From contig NZ_VCNP01000049.1 of the NCBI RefSeq assembly GCF_006782915.1, forward strand, positions 178,626 through 242,625: a stretch of 64,000 nucleotides of DNA. Direction: 5' to 3'. The translations under genes were made by a program, and so were the position numbers. The notes under the pieces were generated by a model, which saw only the letters and a list, made by a program, of their open reading frames with translations, ran no database searches and was not told where the DNA came from. Shown here piece after piece: positions 1-7,553 of the stretch. This DNA comes from Streptomyces calvus (GTDB lineage Bacteria; Actinomycetota; Actinomycetes; Streptomycetales; Streptomycetaceae). The first letter of the stretch is position 1. Every line of letters begins with the position of its first letter.

Positions 1-1
1 C

Positions 2-172
2 AGCAGCCTCTTCAAGGAGGACCACGGCGCGGACTCGCTCCGCGCCATCGAGATCCTCGCGGGCCTCGAGAAGGAGTTCAAGGTCACCATCGAGCAGTCC
101 GAGCTGGAGCGCATGGTCAACCTCGACGGCGTCTACGCCGTGGTGGGCGAGGCCGTCGCGGCCCAGAAGTAA
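2..172 (+). CDS. Acyl carrier protein, 5'-truncated by window edge
   Basis: The 57 visible C-terminal codons encode the second half of an acyl carrier protein. The phosphopantetheine attachment motif GADSLRAIE is present near the start of the fragment (Ser in D-S-L), followed by the helix II and III pattern of small ACPs and a TAA stop. The first half lies outside the window. It is the first of two discrete ACPs in the polyketide operon and sits 115 bp upstream of the first ketosynthase on the same strand, so it probably carries the growing chain or the starter unit. Family assignment is secure; its role relative to the second ACP is inference. Confidence 0.85.
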   Translation, partial: SSLFKEDHGADSLRAIEILAGLEKEFKVTIEQSELERMVNLDGVYAVVGEAVAAQK

Positions 173-287
173 CGGCGGTACGCCGGGCGACCGGAGGGGC
201 GGGCAGCACGCCGTCGGCCCTCCGCCGCCCGGTGGCCGCCCGGCCCTGTCCTCATCCAAGGCGACCACGCCGTACCGAGGGAGATTG

Positions 288-1544
288 ATGTCAGTGAACG
301 TTTCCGACGCGACGCGTGACGACGCGGCCACCCGGGTGGTGCTGACCGGGTTCGGCGTGTTCTCCAGCATCGGTGTGGGCGCCGATGAGTTCGCCGAAGG
401 GCTGCGGGCCGGCCGCAGCGGCGCCAAGCCGATCACGCTGTTCGACACGGAGGGCTTCGCCCACGCCAACGGCTGCGAGATCACCGGCGCCGAACCCGAG
501 CGCTGGATCCACAACCTGCCCACCGAGACCCTGGGCCGCGCCACGCAGTTCTCCGTGGCCGCCGCCCGCATGGCCGTCGAGGCCGCCGGCGCCGACCTGG
601 ACGACCTGCGCGCCCGGCGCGGCATGATCTCCATCGGCACCACCGACGGGGAGTCCTACGAACTCGACCACCTGGTCGGCACCGAGGTCGCCTCCGGACC
701 GCAGGCCATGGACCCCACCGTGGCCCGCCGCGTCTACCCGAACCGCCTCTCCGTGGCCGCCGCCCAGGAGCTGGGCCTGTCCAACGTCGAGGCGGTCACC
801 ATCGCCACCGCCTGCTCGGCCGGCAACTACGCCATCGGCCAGGGCTTCGACGCCATCCGCAGCGGCGAGGTCGACTACGCCCTGTGCGGCGGCGCCGACG
901 CCATGTGCCGCAAGACCTTCACCGGCTTCTACCGGCTCGGCACCATCGCCCCCGACGTGTGCCGCCCCTTCGACGTCGACCGCAAGGGCATCCTCACCGG
1001 CGAGGGCGCGGGCGTGCTGATGCTGGAGAGCCTCGCCTCCGCCCGGGCCCGCGGCGCCCGCATCTACGCCGAGGTGCTCGGCTACGGCATGAACTGCGAC
1101 GCCTACCACCAGGTCGCCCCGAACCAGGACAGCGTCGCCCGCTGCATGGAGATCGCCCTGGAGAACGCCGGCGTCAAGGCGTCCGAGGTCGACCTGATCT
1201 CCGCCCACGGCACCGGCACCAAGGCCAACGACGTCACCGAGTCGCGGGCCATCCACGACGTGTACGGCGACACCGTGCCGCGCACCGTCTCCCTGAAGTC
1301 CATGCTCGGCCACACCATGGGCGCCGCCAGTGCGCTGGCCGCCATCGCCTGCGCCCTGTCGATCCACCACGGCTTCATCCCGCCGACCATCAACCACCGC
1401 GAGACCGACCCCGAGTGCGAGATCGACTGCGTGCCCAACCAGTCGGTCGAGGCGGACCTGAGGATCGTGCAGAACAACGGCCTCGCCTTCGGCGGCAACA
1501 ACGCCATCGTGATCCTCGGCAAGTACCAGGAGGGTGTCCGATGA
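288..1544 (+). CDS. Ketosynthase, catalytically complete (type II PKS KS-alpha)
   Basis: A 418-aa beta-ketoacyl-ACP synthase of the KAS II type that should condense malonyl-ACP onto an acyl chain. The thiolase-fold triad is complete: Cys176 in TACSAG, His307 in AHGTGT and His342 in LGHTMG. The C-terminal glycine loop FGGNNA is also present. The ATG at 288 is chosen over the TTG at 285 because GAGGGAG lies at a good distance before it. The gene ends in an ATGA overlap with the next ketosynthase, so the two are translationally coupled. Which of the two downstream inactive partners it pairs with cannot be read from sequence. Confidence 0.95.
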   Translation: MSVNVSDATRDDAATRVVLTGFGVFSSIGVGADEFAEGLRAGRSGAKPITLFDTEGFAHANGCEITGAEPERWIHNLPTETLGRATQFSVAAARMAVEAAGADLDDLRARRGMISIGTTDGESYELDHLVGTEVASGPQAMDPTVARRVYPNRLSVAAAQELGLSNVEAVTIATACSAGNYAIGQGFDAIRSGEVDYALCGGADAMCRKTFTGFYRLGTIAPDVCRPFDVDRKGILTGEGAGVLMLESLASARARGARIYAEVLGYGMNCDAYHQVAPNQDSVARCMEIALENAGVKASEVDLISAHGTGTKANDVTESRAIHDVYGDTVPRTVSLKSMLGHTMGAASALAAIACALSIHHGFIPPTINHRETDPECEIDCVPNQSVEADLRIVQNNGLAFGGNNAIVILGKYQEGVR

Positions 1545-2680
1545 GGGTGCCCATCATCGGCGTCGGCGCCGTCGCGAGCGTCGGCCGGGACGCGGACGAG
1601 ATCTTCGCCAACCTCTGCGCCGGCCGCGGCGGACTCGGTCCGATGCGCGGGTTCGACGGCGAACGCTACAACGGCAAGCAGCTGTTCGAGATCGACGACC
1701 GGCCGGAGCCGGGCGCCGACCGCCCGCTGCGCGCCACCGAGTTCCTGCTGGACGCGGTCGCCCAGGCCGCCGCGGACGCCGGCCTCGGCGACGACCTGTC
1801 CGGCGTGCCGGTGCTCGTCGGCACCGGCCTGCGCGAGCTGCGGTCGGCCGAACTGTGGTGGCGCGACGGAGCGCCGTTCGGCGCCGACCGGCTGCACTTC
1901 GGCACCGCGCTGCGGGAACGGTTCGGCACCGCCGACACCCTCACCGTCTCCAACGCCTGCTCCGCCTCCCTGTACACGCTGGCGCTCGGCGCCGACCTGC
2001 TGGCGCTGGGCGAGGCGGACACCGTCATCGTCGCGGGCGTCGACTCGATCACCGAGTCGATGCACGGCCTGGCCGACCGCGTCCAGCCCAACCCGCCGAC
2101 CGCGCTGCGCACCCTCGACGTCAACCGCCGGGGCACCATCCTCGGCGACGGCGCGGCCGCCGTCGTGCTGCGCGGCGAGCAGGTGCGCTGGCCGGGCGGC
2201 CGGCTGTGGGGCAAGCTCCGCGGCGTCGGCATGACCTGCGACGCCAAGCACCCCACCGCCCCGGACCCGGTCCAGGTCGCCGAGGCGATGCGGCAGGCGC
2301 ACCGGTTGGCCGGCACCCGGCCCGAGGACATCGACATGGTGCTGCTGCACGGCACCGGCACCCCGCTCAACGACCTGGTCGAGATCACCGCCTACGGCGA
2401 GGTGTTCGGCGAGGCCGCCGGCCGTCCGGTGCTCACCGGCATCAAGCCGATGACCGGCCACACCAGCGGTTCCGCGGGCCTGATGAGCCTCGTCACCACC
2501 CTGCAGGTGATGGCCACCGGCAAGGTGCCGCCCCTGGTCAACCTGGAGCAGCCCATCGAGGAGGCGGCCGGTCTGCGGCTGGTCCGCGGCCAGGAGGCCA
2601 AGCACGAGGTGGGGCTGGCGCAGGTGCACGGATTCGGGTTCGGCGGCGTCAACGCCGTAGCGATTGTCGAGGGATCATGA
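1541..2680 (+). CDS. Second ketosynthase, catalytically complete
   Basis: A 379-aa KAS II-like protein, shorter than its neighbour (418 aa) and clearly divergent from it. It still has the full triad: Cys140 in NACSAS, His270 in LHGTGT and His307 in TGHTSG, and it ends with FGFGGVNA. It is therefore predicted to be an active condensing enzyme and not a chain-length factor. It overlaps the preceding and following genes by 4 nt each (ATGA), which implies coordinated stoichiometry. Two active KS genes in one type II operon recall aryl polyene systems, where one KS may handle a distinct starter or elongation step; that comparison is inference. Confidence 0.93.
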   Translation: MRVPIIGVGAVASVGRDADEIFANLCAGRGGLGPMRGFDGERYNGKQLFEIDDRPEPGADRPLRATEFLLDAVAQAAADAGLGDDLSGVPVLVGTGLRELRSAELWWRDGAPFGADRLHFGTALRERFGTADTLTVSNACSASLYTLALGADLLALGEADTVIVAGVDSITESMHGLADRVQPNPPTALRTLDVNRRGTILGDGAAAVVLRGEQVRWPGGRLWGKLRGVGMTCDAKHPTAPDPVQVAEAMRQAHRLAGTRPEDIDMVLLHGTGTPLNDLVEITAYGEVFGEAAGRPVLTGIKPMTGHTSGSAGLMSLVTTLQVMATGKVPPLVNLEQPIEEAAGLRLVRGQEAKHEVGLAQVHGFGFGGVNAVAIVEGS

Positions 2681-3624
2681 TGATGACCGTCACCGGCGTC
2701 GGCGTCGCCCTGCCGGGCGCCGACTCCGCCACCGCCCTGGCCACCGCGAGCCGCCCCGGCGACAGCGTCGAACCGGCCGCCGTCCTGGGCAAGAAGGGCC
2801 TGCGCTACAAGGACCGCGCCACCCAGCTCGGACTGTGCGCCGCGCAGCGCGTGCTGACCGACGCCGGGCTGCTGGCCGACGGCGAGCTGACCGTCGACGG
2901 CACCCGCACCGCGGTGCTGGTCAGCTCCAACCTGGGCAACGTCGACACCGTCTGCCGCGTGGTCCAGACCATTGCCGACGAGGGTACCCACGGCGTCAGC
3001 CCCATGGACACCCCGAACGCCTCCAGCAACATCATCGCCTCCGAGATCGCCATCCGGTGGGGCCTCAAGGGCCCCAACCTGATGCTGTGCAACGGACCCG
3101 CCTCCGGGCTCGACGCGATCCGCTGGGGCACCGCACTGCTGCGCTCCGGCCGAGCCGACCACGTCGTCGTGGTGGGCGTCGAGCCGGACAACGAGATCGC
3201 GCGCCGCCTGGTCGGCGGCCCGCTGGCGGACGGCGCCGCCGCCGTGGTGCTGGAACGCGCCGAGGCCGCCGAGGCCCGCGGCGCCACCGTCCGGGCCGTC
3301 ATCGGCGCCCACACCCGCGGCCTGGACGTGGCCGGCACCATCGCCGAACTGGCCGAGGTCGAGTCCGAGCCGGCCGCCTGGTACGCACCCGCGGCCGCCG
3401 CCCCGGCCCTGTCGCAGGGGCTGCCCGTGCACGACCTCGCCGCGGTGTGGGGCGAGTTGTCCGGGGCGCTCGGCGTCGTGCAGTGCGCGGCGGCGGTCGG
3501 CGCGCTCGACGCGGGCGCCGACGGCCCGATGTGGCTGGTGGCGGGGACCGACTCCGACGACGGCGTGGCCACGTTGGTGCTGCGCCCGCCGGTGCCGGCC
3601 GGCGCCCGCCCGGCCGCGGTCTGA
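2677..3624 (+). CDS. Chain-length-factor-like protein A (inactive KS homologue)
   Basis: A 315-aa, shortened thiolase-fold protein. Where ketosynthases have the nucleophilic Cys, this has NGPASG, with Pro aligned to Cys. The HGTGT block is missing, and LSGALG replaces the LGHT block, so both catalytic His residues are lost. This is the pattern of a KS-beta or chain-length factor, which heterodimerises with a KS and shapes the chain cavity. The start is the first of three consecutive in-frame ATG codons (2677), giving an ATGA overlap with the upstream KS. The length, 60-100 aa below a usual CLF, is odd; a structural partner role is inferred. Confidence 0.8.
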   Translation: MMMTVTGVGVALPGADSATALATASRPGDSVEPAAVLGKKGLRYKDRATQLGLCAAQRVLTDAGLLADGELTVDGTRTAVLVSSNLGNVDTVCRVVQTIADEGTHGVSPMDTPNASSNIIASEIAIRWGLKGPNLMLCNGPASGLDAIRWGTALLRSGRADHVVVVGVEPDNEIARRLVGGPLADGAAAVVLERAEAAEARGATVRAVIGAHTRGLDVAGTIAELAEVESEPAAWYAPAAAAPALSQGLPVHDLAAVWGELSGALGVVQCAAAVGALDAGADGPMWLVAGTDSDDGVATLVLRPPVPAGARPAAV

Positions 3625-3724
3625 CCGGCTCCCGCCGGACACCCCGGACCCCGGACCTCCGAACACCGGGGCCACCGAGGACACCGAGCACCACCGAGAC
3701 CACCGAGCAGAACGGAATGCGACC

Positions 3725-4840
3725 ATGACCCTTTCGGCGAGCGCGCCGGCGACCACGACCCGGCCGGTGATCACCGCCTGGTCCGCGGTGTCGCCGTACG
3801 GCATCGGCAAGGACAGCTTCGCGGCCGGCGTACTCGCCGGACAGGACACCTCCGCGCCGCTGGACTCCGGGCAGTGGGCGGCGCCCGACAGCCACGCCTG
3901 CCTGATCCCCGGCTTCGAACTGCGCGAGGTGCTCGGCAAGAAGGGCACCCGCTCCATGGACCGGGTGACCGGACTGGCCGTCACCGCCGTCCGCGACCTG
4001 CTGCGCGACTCCGGCGACCGGCGCACGGCCTCCGACGAGGAGACCGCCCTGGTGCTCGGCACCACCACCGGCAGCGCGCAGAGCATGATGGACTTCACCC
4101 GCGCCTCCCTCGAGGGCGACAAGCCGTTCTACGTCGACCCGTCGCTGATGCCGAACGCGGTGATGAACTGCGCCGCCGGCCAGTGCGCCATCTGGCACAA
4201 CCTCAAGGGCCCGAACACCACCATCGCCGGCGGTCGCGTCGCCGGCCTGTCCGCGCTCAGCTACGCCGCCGGGCTGCTCGCCTCCGGCCGCGCCCGCACG
4301 GTGCTGTCCGGCGCGGCCGAGGAGTTCTCCAACGCCCGCGCCTGGCTGGACCACCACCGGCGCGGCGAGGACGGCGCGGACGCCCTGCTCGGCGAGGGCT
4401 GCGCCATGTTCATGCTGGAGTCGGCCGATCCGGCCGACGCGGCGGACCGCGCGCTGGCCGAGGTGCTGGCCGTGCAGTCCCGGGTCTACTTCGACGACGA
4501 CCCCGGCGAGGCCCTCGCCGCCTGCGTGGACGGCGTGCTGCGGCGCGGGGGAGTGGACCGCGACGACGTGTGGGCGGTCTCCACCTCGGCGCCCGCCGGG
4601 AACGCGGGCACCCGCGAACGCGAGGTGCTCACCGCCCGCTTCGGCGCCCAGGTGCTCGACCGGGCCCCGTCCATGAGCGCCGTCGGGGACACCGCGGCCG
4701 CCTCCGCCGCCTTCCAGATCGGATCGCTGCTGGCCGCCGCCGAGCAGTCCGCGGTCCCGGCCGGCGCCGTCGCCCTCGTCTCCTCCGTGGACGACAACGG
4801 CGTCGTCGCCTGCGCCGCGCTGCGCCTGTCCGCGCGCTGA
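3725..4840 (+). CDS. Chain-length-factor-like protein B (inactive KS homologue)
   Basis: A 371-aa KS-fold protein without catalytic residues. The nucleophile region reads AGGRVAGLS (Arg at the Cys position), the HGTGT block is replaced by STSAPAG, and the second His block by VGDTAAA. The fold is still recognisable from GKKGTRSMDR, LLGEGCAMF and the C-terminal SVDDNG. The N-terminal GKKG-x-R motif is also found in the preceding chain-length-factor-like protein, so the two may share a recent ancestor. It lies 100 nt after that gene and 119 nt before an ACP. With two active KS genes upstream, it completes a possible set of two KS/CLF heterodimers; the pairing is inferred. Confidence 0.8.
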   Translation: MTLSASAPATTTRPVITAWSAVSPYGIGKDSFAAGVLAGQDTSAPLDSGQWAAPDSHACLIPGFELREVLGKKGTRSMDRVTGLAVTAVRDLLRDSGDRRTASDEETALVLGTTTGSAQSMMDFTRASLEGDKPFYVDPSLMPNAVMNCAAGQCAIWHNLKGPNTTIAGGRVAGLSALSYAAGLLASGRARTVLSGAAEEFSNARAWLDHHRRGEDGADALLGEGCAMFMLESADPADAADRALAEVLAVQSRVYFDDDPGEALAACVDGVLRRGGVDRDDVWAVSTSAPAGNAGTREREVLTARFGAQVLDRAPSMSAVGDTAAASAAFQIGSLLAAAEQSAVPAGAVALVSSVDDNGVVACAALRLSAR

Positions 4841-4842
4841 CC

Positions 4843-4929
4843 GACACGCACCACGAAGCACCGCGCCGACCGAAGCGCAGCACCAAGCACCGCGCCGACC
4901 GAAGCGCACCACCAAGCAACGCGCTGACC
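4843..4929. repeat. 29-bp tandem repeat, three copies, between CLF-like gene and ACP
   Basis: Three head-to-tail copies with a 29-bp period fill most of the gap between the second CLF-like gene and the ACP gene. Copies are anchored by CCGCGCCGAC at 4861 and 4890 and ACGCGCTGAC at 4919. The unit is A-rich on the coding strand (CACCAAGC) and ends before the ribosome binding site AAGAAGCAAGGA of the ACP. No hairpin stronger than the local GC content would give by chance is seen. Confidence 0.8.
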
Positions 4930-4959
4930 GACGCCCACTCCGAAGAAAGAAGCAAGGAC

Positions 4960-5223
4960 ATGCCGATCGACGCGGCCGCCGGTCTCGACCGGGAACACCT
5001 GCGGCAGTTGCTCGCCGACACCATCGACGCGGACGTCACCGACGTCCAGGACGACACCGACTTCGTCCAGACCCTCGGCGTCGACTCCCTGATGGCCCTG
5101 GAAGTGGTCGTCGTGCTGGAACGCACCTACGGCGTCAAGTTCGCCGAGTCGGAGATGAGGGAGGTGCGCACCCTGGACAGCGCCTACGAGGTGGTCCGCC
5201 GCAAACTGGGGGAGCGTCCGTGA
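4960..5223 (+). CDS. Acyl carrier protein (second of the operon)
   Basis: An 87-aa discrete ACP with the 4'-phosphopantetheine site at Ser43 in GVDSLMALE, and acidic helices typical of type II ACPs. The ATG at 4960 follows AAGCAAGGAC, a plausible ribosome binding site. The stop overlaps the GTG of the next dehydratase gene (GTGA, 4 nt). It is expected to carry the elongating polyketide to the KS/CLF, KR and DH partners encoded around it. The truncated ACP at the left edge is a distinct sequence, so one may carry the starter and the other the growing chain; that division is inference. Confidence 0.95.
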   Translation: MPIDAAAGLDREHLRQLLADTIDADVTDVQDDTDFVQTLGVDSLMALEVVVVLERTYGVKFAESEMREVRTLDSAYEVVRRKLGERP

Positions 5224-5621
5224 CCGGCACCGTCCTGGCCGCCGCGCGGCCGGTGCGCGGACCCGCCCACGACGAGGACTCCGGGGCGTGGACGGCCGGC
5301 TTCACGGTGACGATCACCGAGGACGAGCCCGTCTTCGCCGGCCACTACCCGGACTTCCCGATCTTCCCCGGCGTCTGCGTGATGGAGTGCGTGCGCCGCG
5401 CCGCGGAGTCCGCCGCGCCGCCGGTCACCGGCGGACTGCGGCTGGCCGCCGTCGAGTCCACCCGGTTCCTCTCCGCGGTCCACCCCGGTGACGAACTGAC
5501 CGTCGACATCACCTGGTCGCCGCGCGGCGAGCACTGGCGCTGCGCCGCCAAGGTGGCCACCGGCCGCGGCCCCGCCGCCTCGGTCCGCCTGCGCTACCGG
5601 CAGGAGGGAACACCGTGCTGA
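5220..5621 (+). CDS. FabZ-like hot-dog dehydratase, catalytic residues present
   Basis: A 133-aa hot-dog-fold protein. The central helix region reads GHYPDFPIFPGV followed by MEC, matching the FabZ GHFP...IFPGV...E pattern: His42 and Glu56 are the predicted catalytic pair for dehydrating 3-hydroxyacyl-ACP. It starts at GTG 5220 inside the ACP stop and overlaps the next dehydratase gene by 7 nt. The N-terminal strand that usually begins FabZ (LPHRYP) is not recognisable here but is present in the next gene product. The two are therefore likely to form one heteromeric dehydratase, as with paired DHs in polyene type II PKS systems (inference). Confidence 0.88.
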   Translation: MTGTVLAAARPVRGPAHDEDSGAWTAGFTVTITEDEPVFAGHYPDFPIFPGVCVMECVRRAAESAAPPVTGGLRLAAVESTRFLSAVHPGDELTVDITWSPRGEHWRCAAKVATGRGPAASVRLRYRQEGTPC

Positions 5622-6094
5622 CCGCCGTCGGCGTCCGCGCCGCCCTGCCGCACCGCTACCCGATGCTCATGGTCGACCGCGTCCTCGAGATCGGCGACGA
5701 CCACATCCGGGCCGTCAAGGCCGTCACCCTCAACGAGCCCTGGTACGCCCGGCTCGGCCCGTCGCCCGGCGACGACGACCTCGCCTACCCGGACTTCCTG
5801 CTGATCGAGTCGTGGACCCAGACGGCCGGCATCCTCGCCACCCGCCTGGCCGGCGACGCGGCCGACGGCCAGGTCATGCTGTTCGGCTCCATGAGCGGCA
5901 TCGACCTCCACCGGCCGGTCTTCCCGGGCGACACCGTGGAGCACCACGCCCGCCTGGAACGCGCCGTGAACGACACGATGATCTTCGCCGGTGAGAGCAC
6001 CGTCGGCGGCGCACCGCTGCTGACGATCGGCCAGATCACCATGGCCTTCCGCCCCGGCGACGCCCTCGCGCCGCCCGCGCCGCAGGGCTCCTGA
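5615..6094 (+). CDS. FabZ-like dehydratase partner lacking the catalytic His
   Basis: A 159-aa FabZ homologue that begins like FabZ (LPHRYPMLMVDRVL, then NEPWY). The GHFP motif that should follow is replaced by a Gly/Asp-rich stretch (GPSPGDDDLAYPDF), so the catalytic His is missing, while the Glu of the central helix remains (IESWTQTAG). The GTG at 5615 is preceded by a strong AGGAGGGA site and overlaps the upstream dehydratase gene. The likely role is a non-catalytic or half-site subunit that complements the upstream protein. An alternative is a protein that only binds the acyl-ACP. Confidence 0.85.
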   Translation: MLTAVGVRAALPHRYPMLMVDRVLEIGDDHIRAVKAVTLNEPWYARLGPSPGDDDLAYPDFLLIESWTQTAGILATRLAGDAADGQVMLFGSMSGIDLHRPVFPGDTVEHHARLERAVNDTMIFAGESTVGGAPLLTIGQITMAFRPGDALAPPAPQGS

Positions 6095-6167
6095 GCCGCC
6101 CGCGCTCGCCGCACCGCGCCCGCCCCATCCGGCCCGCCCGGGCCGCCCCGACAACCTACGGAGTGTC

Positions 6168-6914
6168 ATGACGGAGAACACAGCGCCGGTCGCCCTGGTC
6201 AGCGGCGGCTCGCGCGGGATCGGCCGCGCCGTGGTCCTGCGGCTCGCGGCCGAGGGATACGACGTCTCCTTCTGCTACCAGTCCAACGAGCAGGCCGCGC
6301 TGGAACTGGAGAAGGAGGCCGGCGAACTCGGCCGGCGGGCCCTCGCCGTGCGCGTCGACGTCACCGACGCCGCCTCGGTCCGCGACTGGGTCACCCGCAC
6401 CGAGTCCGAACTCGGCCCGGTCGACGTGGCGGTCAGCTCGGCCGGCATCACCCGCGACAACCCGCTGGTCCTGATGTCCGACGAGGACTGGCACAGCGTC
6501 GTGGACACCAACCTCGACGGCGTCTACCACGTGTGCCGCGCCGTGATATTCGAAATGATGAAGCGCAAATCCGGCACGATCATCAATATCTCGTCGATCG
6601 CCGGTGTGTACGGAAACGCCACCCAGGCCAACTACTCGGCCTCCAAGGCGGGCATCATCGGATTCTCCAAGGCGCTCGCCAAAGAGGTCGGTCGATACAA
6701 CATCAGGGCCAATGTGGTCGCGCCGGGATTCATCGAGACCGATATGACGGCCGAACTCGCCGAGAAGGTCAAGAAGGACGCCGCGAAGAACATTCCGCTG
6801 CGCCGTTTCGGACAGGCCGAGGAAGTGGCGGACCTCGTCGCCTTCCTGGCGAGCGAGCGGGCCGCCTACATCACCGGATCGGTCCTCCAGATCGACGGCG
6901 GCCTGACGGTCTGA
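6168..6914 (+). CDS. FabG-like 3-oxoacyl-ACP ketoreductase
   Basis: A 248-aa classical SDR that should reduce the beta-keto group on ACP with NADPH. It shows the cofactor loop SGGSRGIGR (about residues 12-20), the SAG motif, and the catalytic Ser143-Tyr156-Lys160 (NYSASKAG). The end, GSVLQIDGGLTV, is typical of FabG. It follows the DH pair by 73 nt and its TGA overlaps the next ATG by one base. From about 6540 onward the codons become noticeably less GC-rich (ATA, AAT, AAA, GAA) than in the rest of the operon, which may reflect a mosaic origin or a constraint at RNA level. Confidence 0.95.
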   Translation: MTENTAPVALVSGGSRGIGRAVVLRLAAEGYDVSFCYQSNEQAALELEKEAGELGRRALAVRVDVTDAASVRDWVTRTESELGPVDVAVSSAGITRDNPLVLMSDEDWHSVVDTNLDGVYHVCRAVIFEMMKRKSGTIINISSIAGVYGNATQANYSASKAGIIGFSKALAKEVGRYNIRANVVAPGFIETDMTAELAEKVKKDAAKNIPLRRFGQAEEVADLVAFLASERAAYITGSVLQIDGGLTV

Positions 6915-7450
6915 TGACCGGGGAGACCTACCTGCGGCTGCGCGCGCTGGCCGACCGGCACGGTGCCAGGTACCGGCTCATCGAGCACGCCCCCGAGGGC
7001 CGTACCGAGGCGGCCAGCGCACTGCGCGGGCACGCGCTGGAGCAGAGCGCCAAGTGCCTGGTGGTCACCGTACGGCCGACGAAGCGGACGTGCCGGTACG
7101 TGCTGGCCGTCGTCCCGGGCGACCGGCGCGTGGACCTGGCCCGGGTCGCCGAGTGCGCCGGCGGGCGCAAGGCGGGGTTCGCCGACCGGGAGACCGCCGA
7201 GCGGCTGGCCGGCTCGGTCAGCGGATCCATCATTCCGTTCTCCTTCCACCCCGACCTCGAACTGATCGTCGAGGAGGACCTGCTGCGCAGCGACACGCTG
7301 TTCTTCAACGCGGCCCGGCTCGATCTGTCGATGGCCCTCGCCACCGAGGATTACCTCCGTATGGCGCGGCCGCGCATCGCGCGGATCAGTGAACCCGATT
7401 CGACGGCCGCGGTATTTCAGCAACCTGCAGGCGCCCCGTCTCCCTTGTGA
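6914..7450 (+). CDS. YbaK/EbsC-family (aminoacyl-tRNA deacylase-like) protein
   Basis: A 178-aa YbaK-domain protein. The segment EGRTEAASALRGHALEQSAK followed by LVVTVRP, and the later FNAARLDLSMAL, match the family, whose known members hydrolyse mis-acylated aminoacyl-tRNAs in trans. The conserved Lys (QSAKCL) is present. It starts at ATG 6914, sharing one base with the ketoreductase stop, so it is part of the polyketide operon and not a housekeeping neighbour. Possible jobs are protection of the tRNA pool from a pathway amino acid, or hydrolysis or transfer of an aminoacyl thioester or ester product; both are inference. Confidence 0.8.
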   Translation: MTGETYLRLRALADRHGARYRLIEHAPEGRTEAASALRGHALEQSAKCLVVTVRPTKRTCRYVLAVVPGDRRVDLARVAECAGGRKAGFADRETAERLAGSVSGSIIPFSFHPDLELIVEEDLLRSDTLFFNAARLDLSMALATEDYLRMARPRIARISEPDSTAAVFQQPAGAPSPL

Positions 7451-7553
7451 TACCGCCCTAGCATCACGAAGCAGCGGCACAGGAAATTCCGCAGACATAT
7501 CCAGACCATGGCCTGCCACCGGGCCGCCGGAGAGAGCAACGGAGGCCAAGCAC

